Source: an uncultured bacterium
GTDB lineage: Bacteria; Actinomycetota; Coriobacteriia; Coriobacteriales; Coriobacteriaceae
Assembly (NCBI GenBank): GCA_905214525.1
Contig: CAJMMN010000005.1
Span: forward strand, 71,406 to 135,405
Reading direction: 5' to 3'
DNA length: 64,000 nucleotides
Part shown: positions 32,311-41,251 of the stretch, piece after piece
How positions within the stretch are numbered: position 1 is the stretch's first letter
Layout of the letters: the number at the start of each line of letters is the position of its first letter
Notes under the pieces: model-generated
What the model was told of the DNA's origin: nothing
Database searches by the model: none
The model's input: only the letters and a program-made list of their open reading frames with translations
Translations under genes and position numbers: made by a program

Positions 32311-35300
32311 CTATTTAAGAATGATACTGGTCGCGTATTCTCGTCGAGGGTCTCCAAAGACGTCGCTCGGTGACATTTCAACTGCGACCTCTCTCTTGTT
32401 GCCCAGCTGCCTTACCACGCTTGATGGAAGAGCGACCTCCACAGAGTCCTTTTCCGCAAAGGCCGTAGCAATCGGTTTTTCGTCTCTTTCCTTATACTTA
32501 GAACGCCTAAAGAACCTGAAATGAATGTCACACAAGGGCTTGCCTTCAAACCGAAGAACATATCCAAGGGATTCGCCCGGCGATAGCTTCCAGCCGTTAA
32601 TACCAAGCCCCTCGGCACAATCAAGCATTTGAACATCGGTCCAAGCTGGAATAAGTTCTCCCGTTGACACGTCATCGCCGTAGCACAGGGACAGCCTCAG
32701 GGGAAGACGGCTGGATGCCCTATAGTCAGTCTGTTGAAAGAGGCTTGCATGTCTAAATAGATTGAATCCGTATTCGCCAGGCTGTTTAAGGTTCTTGAAG
32801 AAAAGGGGCTTTGAACCGAGCAACACCAGCGCGGCCCTGTTGTATCTCCAACCATAGGAGATAATCTTAAAGTTTGCCGCGCTGGGGCCAAGCTCCAACG
32901 CGTCTGCCAAACAGATTGAACGCTCCTTGGATAGATTCGCAAGTCTTTCTGGCATGTCAACGTCTATTGCAGCAAGAGCAAGTTTGGCATCGGTTTCTTT
33001 GCCGCTCTCCCTCGAACGAATACGGAGACGCAAGAACTCATCCTTCAGGAGGGCCTTCGCTTCATACCGCTCCCAGGCATTGAGGGCATTAAGCCTGTCG
33101 CATTCGCCTCCCGCATCGGCTTCTTCATAAATACGCACAACATCAATGGGAAGACACGTCTGGAAACCATATTCGGCTACAGCACGTCCGTGATCAATGC
33201 TGATGGACAGAGGCCTAAATTCTTGTATGGGCACCACTGCGAATCGGTAGCGGAAAACAACCTTGCCGCCGGAAGATTTCTGCCTCGCCTCTATGACGCA
33301 TTCTTCAATATGCCAACTGAATAGACTCGTTTTTGAGGGATTGAATTCTATTCTTGCAATACCTGAATTTTCAGTATCGTCCTCATATATGGCGCAACGA
33401 GGCATCGACACTACCTCGCCATCGCAGCAGCACGTGATGTCCAAGTCTTTTAGGGCGCTCGCGCCATCAAGCGCTTCAATGCTCACAGAGGGCAGGCCGT
33501 CGCTGGTATTGAGTTCGGTCGGAACGCGCCCATACAAGTCAACGCCGTCACTCGTTTCTCCGATAATGCGATGCTTATCAACCTTTGCGACATAACGTTC
33601 TTGCCAAACGGCAACTTCCTCGCCCGTAAGCTCGTCAACAACCGAACCTGCCGAACCGGGCTCAACGTCGTAGATATAAATCTGGTTATCGTTCCAATCG
33701 CCAGAAGCCTCATACTCCGAAACGGCTTTCATGCCTTGCCCGGGAACGATCTTGTATCCGTCTTTAACAATGTATGCGATACGACGCTTTTTCGTTAACC
33801 GCTCGTTCTTGCCACGCAAGCGGTAGAAGCCCTTAGCGTCCTTTATAAATTCAAAACAACCGGGCTTGTTCCTACTGAACGACTGGCTCAAAGAACTAAG
33901 CTCAATGTAGTCACCCGCTCGCTCATCTTTCTGCATGAGCTTCAATTCCACGTCGTAACGAGCCCGAGGGTTAACGGCAATACCGACGGCATTCAAAATG
34001 CATTTTCCGACACTCATATCGAATTCAGAGCTTGCCTTTAGCTCGCCGTCAACATAATAGTCAATCTTGTCACCAGCAAAATGCAGCGGGAACTGTTGGC
34101 GCGGCCAGCGCATGGTCACAATACCCTCAGATAAATCCAGCTGCAAACTGGCAATCGGAAGATAGATCAATCGGTGGGTGCCGCTTCTCCGCTCTTGCGT
34201 CTCAGCAACAGCCCTTCCTCCGGTCGCCAAGGGCGGCACACGCTCCTGGTTGTCACGAAGGGCCTGCATTGCGGCTTCAGGCAGACCGAAACTAGATAGC
34301 ATCGTGTAACGGCTTCCAGCCCTATTCGAGTCAACAATTTGCGCCGCCACGCGCATGGACGCCTCAAATAATGGAGCAATGGTTGAATCGGGCGCTTTCT
34401 CAAGAATGTTAAGGACTGCCTTTTCGGGAGCATACCGACTCTCAGGGTTCTTTAGCTCCCTAAGAACGGAGCGCCCGTCCATCTCTCCGCCAAAACCTAG
34501 GCTGCCTTTAGAAACTTCTTTCGCAAGCGGAAGTAATTTCTCCCACAGGTTTGACCAAGAATCTTCCGATAAGCCTCCATGGAGGAGTGCGGTGTAGTAG
34601 TAGTAATTAACTTCCTCATCACGGCCGTATAAAGGCATTCCACGCTCTTCAACATGTTTTATAAAAATATGCTTTACAAGCCCCTGTACGTTACTGTCGC
34701 AAATGCCAAGACTCGCGAAGAAATTGCCCCATAGGTTATGATCGTTGAAAACCCTGCGCGCCTTGTCAGCAACATAAACCATAAAAGCGTTCGGCAAACA
34801 CCTATCAATCAGCATCAGAACAATGCGAGGTTTTGTCGGGTAACGTTTTATGAGTTCTTCTAAAGCAGTGCTGAGCTCATCAAGGTCTGCCGAGAATTCC
34901 TCAAACGCCTGATAAACCATGACGTTTTCAGACCTTGAGCTAAGGTCGTCAAAGGCACCCCGAGCTCTTTCTTCAAATTCCTCCAACTTTGCCGAAAACA
35001 AACCATGCGAGCGTGTGAGCGGAAAATGGCTCAAGTCGTATTCATATTGCTCTATCGAAGACGCTGTCTCGGTATTTGACTCGCGAGGAGGTCGGCTTTT
35101 CGGCAGGACTTTCACGTTCGTCGTATTCTCGACCATCTTGGGCTGAAGCATAGAGGCAGCAAAAACGTCAGGGGCGGCGCGGTATTTCTTTCGCATTTTA
35201 ATGATTGAGTCGGCATATCTGCTATCAAAACGAGCGTCTATTTCTTTATCAGCAAGAGACAAAAGATCGGGCAAGTAGCAGAAACCAGCATTCTGAATTG

Positions 35301-35382
35301 AACGCTTTAGCCGCACATCGTCAAAGCTTAACTCCGAGATGGGCGCTTTCTTCAACCTCTCCAAGTAGTTCGATTCGCTCAT
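32311..35382 (-). CDS. Large protein of unknown fold, first gene of the helicase operon (DruH-position candidate)
   Basis: 1023 aa. Residues about 8-60 (YLERLKKAPISEL...) resemble a helix-hairpin-helix of the RNA polymerase alpha-CTD kind: a repeated pattern of Ile/Leu with NAGFCYLPDLL. Residues about 130-400 are mainly helical, and from about 400 on the sequence looks beta-rich, possibly several Ig-like or sandwich modules. No nuclease, ATPase or methylase motif was seen. A 1000-residue protein of unknown fold directly before a DUF1998 giant helicase is the type III Druantia layout (DruH-DruE) as I recall it. Start: of two ATGs, the second at 35382 is 6 bases after AGGGG and is preferred. 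Confidence 0.6.
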   Translation of the reverse strand: MSESNYLERLKKAPISELSFDDVRLKRSIQNAGFCYLPDLLSLADKEIDARFDSRYADSIIKMRKKYRAAPDVFAASMLQPKMVENTTNVKVLPKSRPPRESNTETASSIEQYEYDLSHFPLTRSHGLFSAKLEEFEERARGAFDDLSSRSENVMVYQAFEEFSADLDELSTALEELIKRYPTKPRIVLMLIDRCLPNAFMVYVADKARRVFNDHNLWGNFFASLGICDSNVQGLVKHIFIKHVEERGMPLYGRDEEVNYYYYTALLHGGLSEDSWSNLWEKLLPLAKEVSKGSLGFGGEMDGRSVLRELKNPESRYAPEKAVLNILEKAPDSTIAPLFEASMRVAAQIVDSNRAGSRYTMLSSFGLPEAAMQALRDNQERVPPLATGGRAVAETQERRSGTHRLIYLPIASLQLDLSEGIVTMRWPRQQFPLHFAGDKIDYYVDGELKASSEFDMSVGKCILNAVGIAVNPRARYDVELKLMQKDERAGDYIELSSLSQSFSRNKPGCFEFIKDAKGFYRLRGKNERLTKKRRIAYIVKDGYKIVPGQGMKAVSEYEASGDWNDNQIYIYDVEPGSAGSVVDELTGEEVAVWQERYVAKVDKHRIIGETSDGVDLYGRVPTELNTSDGLPSVSIEALDGASALKDLDITCCCDGEVVSMPRCAIYEDDTENSGIARIEFNPSKTSLFSWHIEECVIEARQKSSGGKVVFRYRFAVVPIQEFRPLSISIDHGRAVAEYGFQTCLPIDVVRIYEEADAGGECDRLNALNAWERYEAKALLKDEFLRLRIRSRESGKETDAKLALAAIDVDMPERLANLSKERSICLADALELGPSAANFKIISYGWRYNRAALVLLGSKPLFFKNLKQPGEYGFNLFRHASLFQQTDYRASSRLPLRLSLCYGDDVSTGELIPAWTDVQMLDCAEGLGINGWKLSPGESLGYVLRFEGKPLCDIHFRFFRRSKYKERDEKPIATAFAEKDSVEVALPSSVVRQLGNKREVAVEMSPSDVFGDPRREYATSIILK

Positions 35383-35762
35383 CAGCATCCCCTATGCCGC
35401 GGTTGCATTTGATGCCGTCATATCTGACCTTTTATTAACAGCAGTCTGGCATGACGTGCTTTTAATCATACCGTGAGGGACTTGCGCAACTCGAAGAACA
35501 AAGATGTCCAACGGGACCGTTTCTGCAGACGGTCACTATCACCCGGTGAACAGCTCCCTAAAAGGTCGACCATGGTTCAAGCACGCTTTATTGCGCAACA
35601 AAACCACCGCCAAAATGATTCAATTGTGAACATAGATGCACGGATCAGCCGACCGGGGGTCCAAGTTTTTCCTACCGCCCATCGCTTTGCCCCAATCCTG
35701 TAAGGCGCCCGCGCGCTATCATCGATATAGATTGAATGGGCAAGCAATACAGGAGGCTCTGC
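35383..35762. other. Intergenic region upstream of the helicase operon
   Basis: 380 bases between divergent genes. On the - strand TATGAT (plus 35465-35470) is a possible -10 for the helicase operon, but no good -35 was found. On the + strand an AGGAGG serves the small gene at 35763. No repeat, tRNA or operator is evident. The sequence is less GC-rich than the flanking serC region. Confidence 0.4.
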
Positions 35763-35945
35763 ATGCCAATTGAAAAAGTTCCATTCTTGCAAAACACTTC
35801 TGGCTCGGTAATTGACAACCGCCACGAAGCTTATATGGCTGCCCAGCAATCCATCGTCCGCGGCTACGATGACCTGGTGAACGACCGCTTGCGTCCTTGG
35901 AAGCAGGCAAAGGCAGAGGCAGATCGAATGCGAGCCATCAGGTAA
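35763..35945 (+). CDS. Small protein of unknown function
   Basis: 60 aa, accepted because of a strong AGGAGG 6 bases before the ATG and because the sequence looks protein-like: PIEKVPFLQNTSG, then two amphipathic helices with basic ends (LRPWKQAKAEADRMRAIR). No membrane segment or known motif. It lies between the defence operon and serC, on the serC strand, and ends 135 bases before serC. Confidence 0.55.
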   Translation: MPIEKVPFLQNTSGSVIDNRHEAYMAAQQSIVRGYDDLVNDRLRPWKQAKAEADRMRAIR

Positions 35946-36080
35946 GGTCACCTCTCCCCCATGTAACCATCCTGTAAATCATAGCGGCGCAGTCGAGTTT
36001 TACCGAGATGCGGTCGCGCCCGGCGCTCCACTGTGCTAAAGTATCCCGAACGTTCAAACGACTACGAGGGGAACTAGAAG

Positions 36081-37205
36081 ATGGCACGTGTGCACAACTT
36101 CTCAGCTGGCCCGGCCGCACTGCCTACAAGCGTGCTCGCCGAGATCGCCGACGAGATGATGGACTACCGCGGTTGCGGCATGTCCGTGCTCGAGATGAGC
36201 CATCGATCTAGCATGTACCAGCAAATCATCGACGACGCCGAGGCAACCCTGCGCCGCCTGCTGAGCATCCCCGGCAACTACCGTGTCCTGTTTTTGCAGG
36301 GCGGCGCCACGCTGCAGTTTGCAGGCATCCCCATGAACCTCATGCGCCGCGGCCGCGCCGGCTACATCGTGACCGGCAACTTTGCCAACAAGGCGTACAA
36401 AGAGGCCGCCAAGTACGGTGAGGCCGTGCTGCTCGCGAGCTCCGAGGACACCAACTTCGACCGCATACCCACCATGGCCGACGTCAACGCGCGCATTGCC
36501 GCCGAGGCCGCGGGCGACGGGCTCGACTACGTCTACATCTGCCAGAACAACACCATCTTTGGCACCATGTTCCACGAGCTGCCCGATTGCGGCGACGTAC
36601 CGCTGGTCGCCGATGTCTCGAGCTGCTTTTTATCGCAGCCGCTCGACGTTGAGCGCTACGGGCTCATCTACGCCGGCGCGCAGAAAAACGCCGGTGCCGC
36701 GGGCGTGACCGTGGTCATCGTGCGCGACGACCTCATCGCCAAAGGCCCCGCCTTTGCGCAGACGCCGCAGTACATGGACCTTAAAACCCAGGCCGCCAAG
36801 GGTTCCATGCTCAACACGCCCAACACCTTTGGCATCTACGTATGCGGCAAGGTGTTCCGTTGGGTTGAGCAAACCGGCGGACTTGCCGCCATGGCCGAGC
36901 GCAACTGGGCCAAGGCCAACCTGCTCTACGATCTGCTCGAGCACAGCGAGCTGTTCCATGGCACCGCGCAGGCCTGCAGCCGCTCCATCGCCAACGTCAC
37001 CTTCCGCACCGACGACGCCAGGCTCGACGCGGCCTTTGTCGCAGGCGCGGCCGAGCACCAGATTCAAAACGTCAAGGGCCATCGCCTGGTGGGCGGCATG
37101 CGCGCCAGCGTCTACAACGCCGTCACCATGGAGGACGTGCAGGCGCTGGCCATGTACATGAAGGACTTCGAAGCGCAGCATAGTTTGAGCCCGCGATCTA
37201 ACTAG
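36081..37205 (+). CDS. serC: Phosphoserine aminotransferase
   Basis: Transfers the amino group of glutamate to 3-phosphohydroxypyruvate in serine synthesis (and can act in pyridoxal phosphate synthesis). 374 aa, class V PLP fold. N-terminal NFSAGPAALP, EMSHRS, FLQGGATLQF for cofactor phosphate binding and the Schiff-base lysine K202 in YAGAQKNAG. GAGGGGAA precedes the ATG at 36081. serA follows on the same strand after 71 bases, with its own AAGGAG, so an operon is likely. Confidence 0.95.
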   Translation: MARVHNFSAGPAALPTSVLAEIADEMMDYRGCGMSVLEMSHRSSMYQQIIDDAEATLRRLLSIPGNYRVLFLQGGATLQFAGIPMNLMRRGRAGYIVTGNFANKAYKEAAKYGEAVLLASSEDTNFDRIPTMADVNARIAAEAAGDGLDYVYICQNNTIFGTMFHELPDCGDVPLVADVSSCFLSQPLDVERYGLIYAGAQKNAGAAGVTVVIVRDDLIAKGPAFAQTPQYMDLKTQAAKGSMLNTPNTFGIYVCGKVFRWVEQTGGLAAMAERNWAKANLLYDLLEHSELFHGTAQACSRSIANVTFRTDDARLDAAFVAGAAEHQIQNVKGHRLVGGMRASVYNAVTMEDVQALAMYMKDFEAQHSLSPRSN

Positions 37206-37276
37206 CCCGCAACGCGCGGGCCAACCAGCCACTTCAAACCACCCTGTTTAGATCAAAACCTGCTAAGGAGTTTTCC

Positions 37277-38440
37277 ATGCGCAAGATTAAGACCATCGAC
37301 GACATCACCAAGGACGGCAAGGTCGAGTTTGGCGAGGGCTACGAGTTTGTGGGCACCGCCGAGGAGGCCGACGCGATCCTGATGCGCTCGACCGACCTGC
37401 ACGACTACGAACTGCCCGAGGGCATTCGCGCCATCGCCCGCTGCGGTGCCGGCGTCAACAACATCCCCGTCGAGGAGTACGCCAAGAAGGGCGTCGTCGT
37501 CTTCAACTCCCCCGGCGCCAACAGCAACGCCGTCAAGGAGCTCGTCCTGGGCATGCTGGTGCTTTCAAGCCGCGGCGTGGTGCAATCGATGAACTGGGTA
37601 CGTGACAACGCCGACGACCCCGAGATTCAGGTCGATGCCGAAAAGGCCAAGAAGGCCTTTGTGGGCCGCGAGCTCAAGGGCAAGCGCATCGGCGTCATCG
37701 GCCTGGGCAACGTAGGCTCCAAGGTCGCCAACGCCTGCGTCGATCTGGGCATGGACGTTTACGGCTACGATCCGTTCATTTCCGTCGAGCACGCGTGGGT
37801 GCTGAGCCGCGAGGTGCAGCGCGTGGGCACGCTCGAGGACCTCTGCCGCGGCTGCGACTACCTCACCGTGCACGTGCCCAGCAAGGCCGACACCATCGGT
37901 ATGATCAGCACCGAGCAGATTAACCTGCTGGCGCCCGACGCCGTGCTCATCAACTACGCGCGCGAGACCATCATTGACGAGGACGCCGTCGACGCCGCCC
38001 TGCGCGAGGGCAAGCTCAGCTGGTTTAGCTGCGACTTTGCCACGCCCAAGACCGTCAAGATGCCCAATACGTTTATCACCACGCATTCGGGCGCCGGCAC
38101 CGGCGAGGCCGAGGCCAACTGCGCCGACATGGCCATCAGCGAACTCAAGGATTACCTGGAAAACGGCAACATCGCGCACAGCGTCAACTACCCCGCCTGC
38201 AGCATGGGCAAGGCGCGCGCCGCAAGCCGCATTGCCTGCCTGCATGCCAACGTGCCCAACATGATCGGCCAGATCACGGCCATTCTCGCCAAGGACAACG
38301 CCAATGTGCAGCGCATGACCAACGAGTCCGCTGGCGAGAACGCCTACACCATGTTCGACACCGATGAGCACCTGGACGGCAGCACGATCGAGGCGCTCAA
38401 GCAGATTCCGTCGATGTATCGCGTGCGCGTGATTAAATAG
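37277..38440 (+). CDS. serA: D-3-phosphoglycerate dehydrogenase-like protein with ACT domain
   Basis: 387 aa. Oxidises 3-phosphoglycerate with NAD+, the first step of serine synthesis. The NAD-binding Rossmann segment IGVIGLGNVGSKVA and the arginine of NYARET are present. So is the histidine of FITTHSGAG. The place that usually holds the catalytic Glu (an FPxE-type segment) reads CDFATPKT, so that residue is not obvious. The last about 70 residues are an ACT domain (HANVPNMIGQITAILA), the usual site for serine feedback. AAGGAG lies 7 bases before the ATG. Located after serC, which supports the pathway assignment. Confidence 0.9.
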   Translation: MRKIKTIDDITKDGKVEFGEGYEFVGTAEEADAILMRSTDLHDYELPEGIRAIARCGAGVNNIPVEEYAKKGVVVFNSPGANSNAVKELVLGMLVLSSRGVVQSMNWVRDNADDPEIQVDAEKAKKAFVGRELKGKRIGVIGLGNVGSKVANACVDLGMDVYGYDPFISVEHAWVLSREVQRVGTLEDLCRGCDYLTVHVPSKADTIGMISTEQINLLAPDAVLINYARETIIDEDAVDAALREGKLSWFSCDFATPKTVKMPNTFITTHSGAGTGEAEANCADMAISELKDYLENGNIAHSVNYPACSMGKARAASRIACLHANVPNMIGQITAILAKDNANVQRMTNESAGENAYTMFDTDEHLDGSTIEALKQIPSMYRVRVIK

Positions 38441-38480
38441 CGCCGGCGCCAATCCTGCCAGACAGACCACGAAGCCCATT

Positions 38481-38514
38481 CGGCCCCCGTTTTCACGAAA
38501 CGGGGGCCGATTTT
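38481..38514 (+). terminator. Intrinsic terminator after serA
   Basis: A 12-bp perfect stem CGGCCCCCGTTT / AAACGGGGGCCG with a 5-base loop, followed by ATTTTG. Confidence 0.9.
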
Positions 38515-38786
38515 GTTGCTCCGGACGACTTTAAAATGATACCCAGAACAAGTTTTTTCAGATAATCGATAGTGAGGCTCCAGTCGCTAAGCACACCCGC
38601 TTTGATAAACAGCTTTATCAGGGACTTTATTAGGTAAAAATCGGTCTCTATGTGCCGAATGTAAGTTGACTGTCCATTTTCCGAAACAACTTATTCTAGG
38701 TAGCATTTTTAAGGCCCTTCCAAGGCAAAATATAAGTATTTTGCGACCAAAACTCTAGTCCGCGCGACCATTTTCCGCCCGCGCGG
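38515..38786. other. A+T-rich intergenic stretch
   Basis: No ORF with a ribosome site, no repeat shared with other parts of the window. Near its right end the - strand has CCGCGCG-13-CGCGCGG (about 38760-38786) right after the nuclease-like gene's stop, followed by a weak TTTTGG; this may be its terminator. The low GC suggests the flank of an insertion. Confidence 0.45.
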
Positions 38787-39836
38787 CTACATTCCCGCCC
38801 AATCGATAAAAATCTCCTCACGAAGCCGCCGTTCGAGCTCCTGCTGTCGCGGCGTCTTGTCTTTCAGCGGCACATCGAGATAGGCCATGATGAGCTCCAT
38901 CACCACGCGGAAGGCATCGGAGTCGGCCAGCTGACCATAGGTCATCAGAATGACGGGATATCCCATCGCTTGCAGCGCCGTCGTTCGATCGGAGTCCGAA
39001 ATCTTGGATTCTATGGATCCGTGAATGGCTTTACCTTGGCATTCAACCAGACACTCTCTGCTGCCGTCCTTATTTGCCAGCAGGATATCGGCATAGCGCC
39101 TATCAAGCCCCGAAATCAGGCGGGCGCTGCGCGTCATACGAATCTCAACGTTATTGGTAAGGCTCAGCCCTTCGCCGCCGCGCAACCTCGTAAGGCCAAA
39201 CAGCATCGAAGCCTGGACCTCGAGCGGCGATGCTGCCACCCCCGTAATGCATTTCGCGGCTCGTATGAACGATTTAGCGCCGCGGAGCCCCCGGACCTTA
39301 TCGACGAACTCTGTAAGCTCAGAGAGCTCGATCAAGGGAGGTCGTTTCCACAAGTCCGTTGGATTCCCCGAGACATCCTTTACGTTTTCCCAGCCCGACC
39401 GTGCGTCACCCCACCGGCCCCCGTATGCCTGCTCAAGTGCCGACTTTACCTGAGGTGCAATCTTGCACACGGCAAAGGTGCCGCACATCTCATACATGCA
39501 CATGATTAGACGCTCGTTTGAGACCGAGGAAGCCAGGGTCAGCAGGGTAAAGAGTGGGGACGCAACATCGAGGCCAAACTCCGTCTGCCGCACGGAATCA
39601 AACGGCCTCTCCCCGTTCCAAACATGCCTGACAATGCGATCGCCCTTACGTCCGCAGCTGCCCTGCGCCAACACGTGTAACGGGGTGCCCAGGAAATGCG
39701 TGACGAGCGGATGCTCACATAGGTGCTCCCTGCGCGGATCGTCCGCAGAATCGGGCAGGTCCGGCATTATTGCCAAGACCTGTGGAGGTATCCGGTGATA
39801 CCGAAAGGCAGATATGTCGCACAGCATGTCGTCCAT
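38787..39836 (-). CDS. DUF559/Vsr-like restriction-endonuclease-fold protein (paralogue 1)
   Basis: 349 aa. The C-terminal part fits a PD-(D/E)XK fold: Asp in RRYADILLA, then CLVECQGKAIH (E-x-Q-G-K in place of the E-Y-D-G-R/H of DUF559), then SDRTTALQAMGYPVILMTYGQL, the usual D-R...L-x-x-x-G-Y-x-V pattern. The middle SPLEVQASMLFGL and ECG-like MCGTFAV segments recur in the protein at 48288. A ribosome site is weak; the ATG at 39836 starts the conserved SAFRYHR region, and the frame is open to 39884. Such proteins may act like AbiEi/DUF559 defence or TA components, but no partner is adjacent. Located between serA and DUF1015, it looks inserted. Confidence 0.55.
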   Translation of the reverse strand: MDDMLCDISAFRYHRIPPQVLAIMPDLPDSADDPRREHLCEHPLVTHFLGTPLHVLAQGSCGRKGDRIVRHVWNGERPFDSVRQTEFGLDVASPLFTLLTLASSVSNERLIMCMYEMCGTFAVCKIAPQVKSALEQAYGGRWGDARSGWENVKDVSGNPTDLWKRPPLIELSELTEFVDKVRGLRGAKSFIRAAKCITGVAASPLEVQASMLFGLTRLRGGEGLSLTNNVEIRMTRSARLISGLDRRYADILLANKDGSRECLVECQGKAIHGSIESKISDSDRTTALQAMGYPVILMTYGQLADSDAFRVVMELIMAYLDVPLKDKTPRQQELERRLREEIFIDWAGM

Positions 39837-39990
39837 GAAGGGTACGTACCCGCTGCGTCGCTTGTGAACCCGCTCGGACGGCAAACGCGCTGGCTCGGCC
39901 TGCGAACGGTAAATACTGCCACGCCCACGTCGCGGATCTCTCAGGAGGCTTACAATCGGTTTGGAAAGCAGACTGATTGTGAGGTTGCAT

Positions 39991-41211
39991 ATGGTTGATG
40001 AGGACTTTGCCTGGCGGCTTGCTCAGGAGCTCGTGCGGATCGACAGCTCAGACCCGGGCGCGTATGAGGATGAAATTGAGCGCTTCATTAAGAGGCTCAT
40101 TGAGCAGCAGCTGGCACAACTTGATAGTTCTGCGCTCGATGCCGTGCAGATTGAGGAGCTCGAAGTGCTGCCCGGGCGCCGCAACCTTAAAGTCACCGTG
40201 CCGGGCCAAAGCGACGAGCCGCGGCTGATCTATATCTGCCACATGGATACCGTCACCTTGGGCGATGGCTGGGACGCAGACATCGCACCGCTTGGGGCGG
40301 TTGTGCGCGACGATAAACTCTATGGCCGCGGTGCCTGCGATATGAAGGGTGGCCTGGCCTGCGCCATTGCCGCACTGGTCCATACGCTCGAGCGCGTGGC
40401 GGCGGATGGCGCGCTGCCACGCCGCGGCTTTTCGCTCATCTGCTCGGTCGACGAGGAAGACTTCATGCGCGGCTCAGAGGCCGCGATCGATGCTGGCTGG
40501 GTCGGCTCGCGCGAATGGGTGCTGGACACCGAACCCACCGACGGACAGATCCAGGTGGCGCACAAGGGTCGCACGTGGTTCGAGATTGAAATGGCTGGCG
40601 TGACGGCGCATGCGAGCCAGCCTTGGAAGGGCGCGGATGCCGTCGCCGCCATGGCCGAGGTCGTGTGTTCGCTTCGTCGCGCGTTTGCGGCGCTGCCCGC
40701 GCACGATGAGCTGGGGCCTTCGACCATCACGTTTGGCCAAATCGAGGGCGGATATCGCCCCTACGTCGTACCCGACCGCGCCAAAGTTTGGGTCGACATG
40801 CGCCTGACCCCGCCGACCGATACGGCCGCCGCAATCAATATGGTCGAGCATGCCATCGCCGTCGCCGAAGCCACCGTTCCCGGTTGCCATGGCAGCTACA
40901 CCGTGACGGGCGACCGCCCCGCCATCGAGCGCGATCCGGTCTCTCCCCTTCTAGCTGCACTCAAGTGCGCAGCAGACGATGTAACGGGCACGGATACGAC
41001 CGTCGGCTTCTTTACCGGCTACACCGACACTGCCGTCATTGCCGGCAAGACGGGTAACCGTAACTGCATGAGCTATGGCCCAGGCTCGCTCGCGCTCGCC
41101 CACAAGCCCAACGAATATGTGCCCCACGCCGACATCGTTCGTTGTCAGCAGGTGCTAATCGCGCTCGCCGATAACGTGCTCTGGGACGCGAGCGGCCAAG
41201 TTGGGGCATAA
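39991..41211 (+). CDS. M20-family deacylase/peptidase (ArgE/DapE-like)
   Basis: 406 aa. Metal ligands of the M20 family are visible: ICHMDTV (His and Asp), YGRGACDMKGG (bridging Asp), CSVDEEDF (general-base Glu and ligand Glu), LDTEPTD (Asp) and the C-terminal ALAHKPNEYV (His). The dimerisation lid (GRTWFEIEMAGVTAHAS) is present. It would cleave an N-acyl amino acid or a dipeptide; acetylornithine or succinyl-diaminopimelate are possible but not provable. GAGG lies 8 bases before the ATG at 39991, and TACAAT at about 39949-39954 could be its -10. Confidence 0.85.
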   Translation: MVDEDFAWRLAQELVRIDSSDPGAYEDEIERFIKRLIEQQLAQLDSSALDAVQIEELEVLPGRRNLKVTVPGQSDEPRLIYICHMDTVTLGDGWDADIAPLGAVVRDDKLYGRGACDMKGGLACAIAALVHTLERVAADGALPRRGFSLICSVDEEDFMRGSEAAIDAGWVGSREWVLDTEPTDGQIQVAHKGRTWFEIEMAGVTAHASQPWKGADAVAAMAEVVCSLRRAFAALPAHDELGPSTITFGQIEGGYRPYVVPDRAKVWVDMRLTPPTDTAAAINMVEHAIAVAEATVPGCHGSYTVTGDRPAIERDPVSPLLAALKCAADDVTGTDTTVGFFTGYTDTAVIAGKTGNRNCMSYGPGSLALAHKPNEYVPHADIVRCQQVLIALADNVLWDASGQVGA

Positions 41212-41251
41212 TAAGCCGCGAACAAACCGACTCGTGCGTTAGGACCTCCCC

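Noticed and set aside
26983..35382. DISARM system
   Set aside because: In DISARM the helicase (DrmA) and DUF1998 protein (DrmB) are separate and accompanied by a PLD protein; here both domains are in one 1771-aa protein and no PLD motif was seen.
22750..35945. Prophage or integrative element
   Set aside because: No integrase, terminase, capsid, relaxase or att-like tRNA overlap was found, so only a defence island is claimed.
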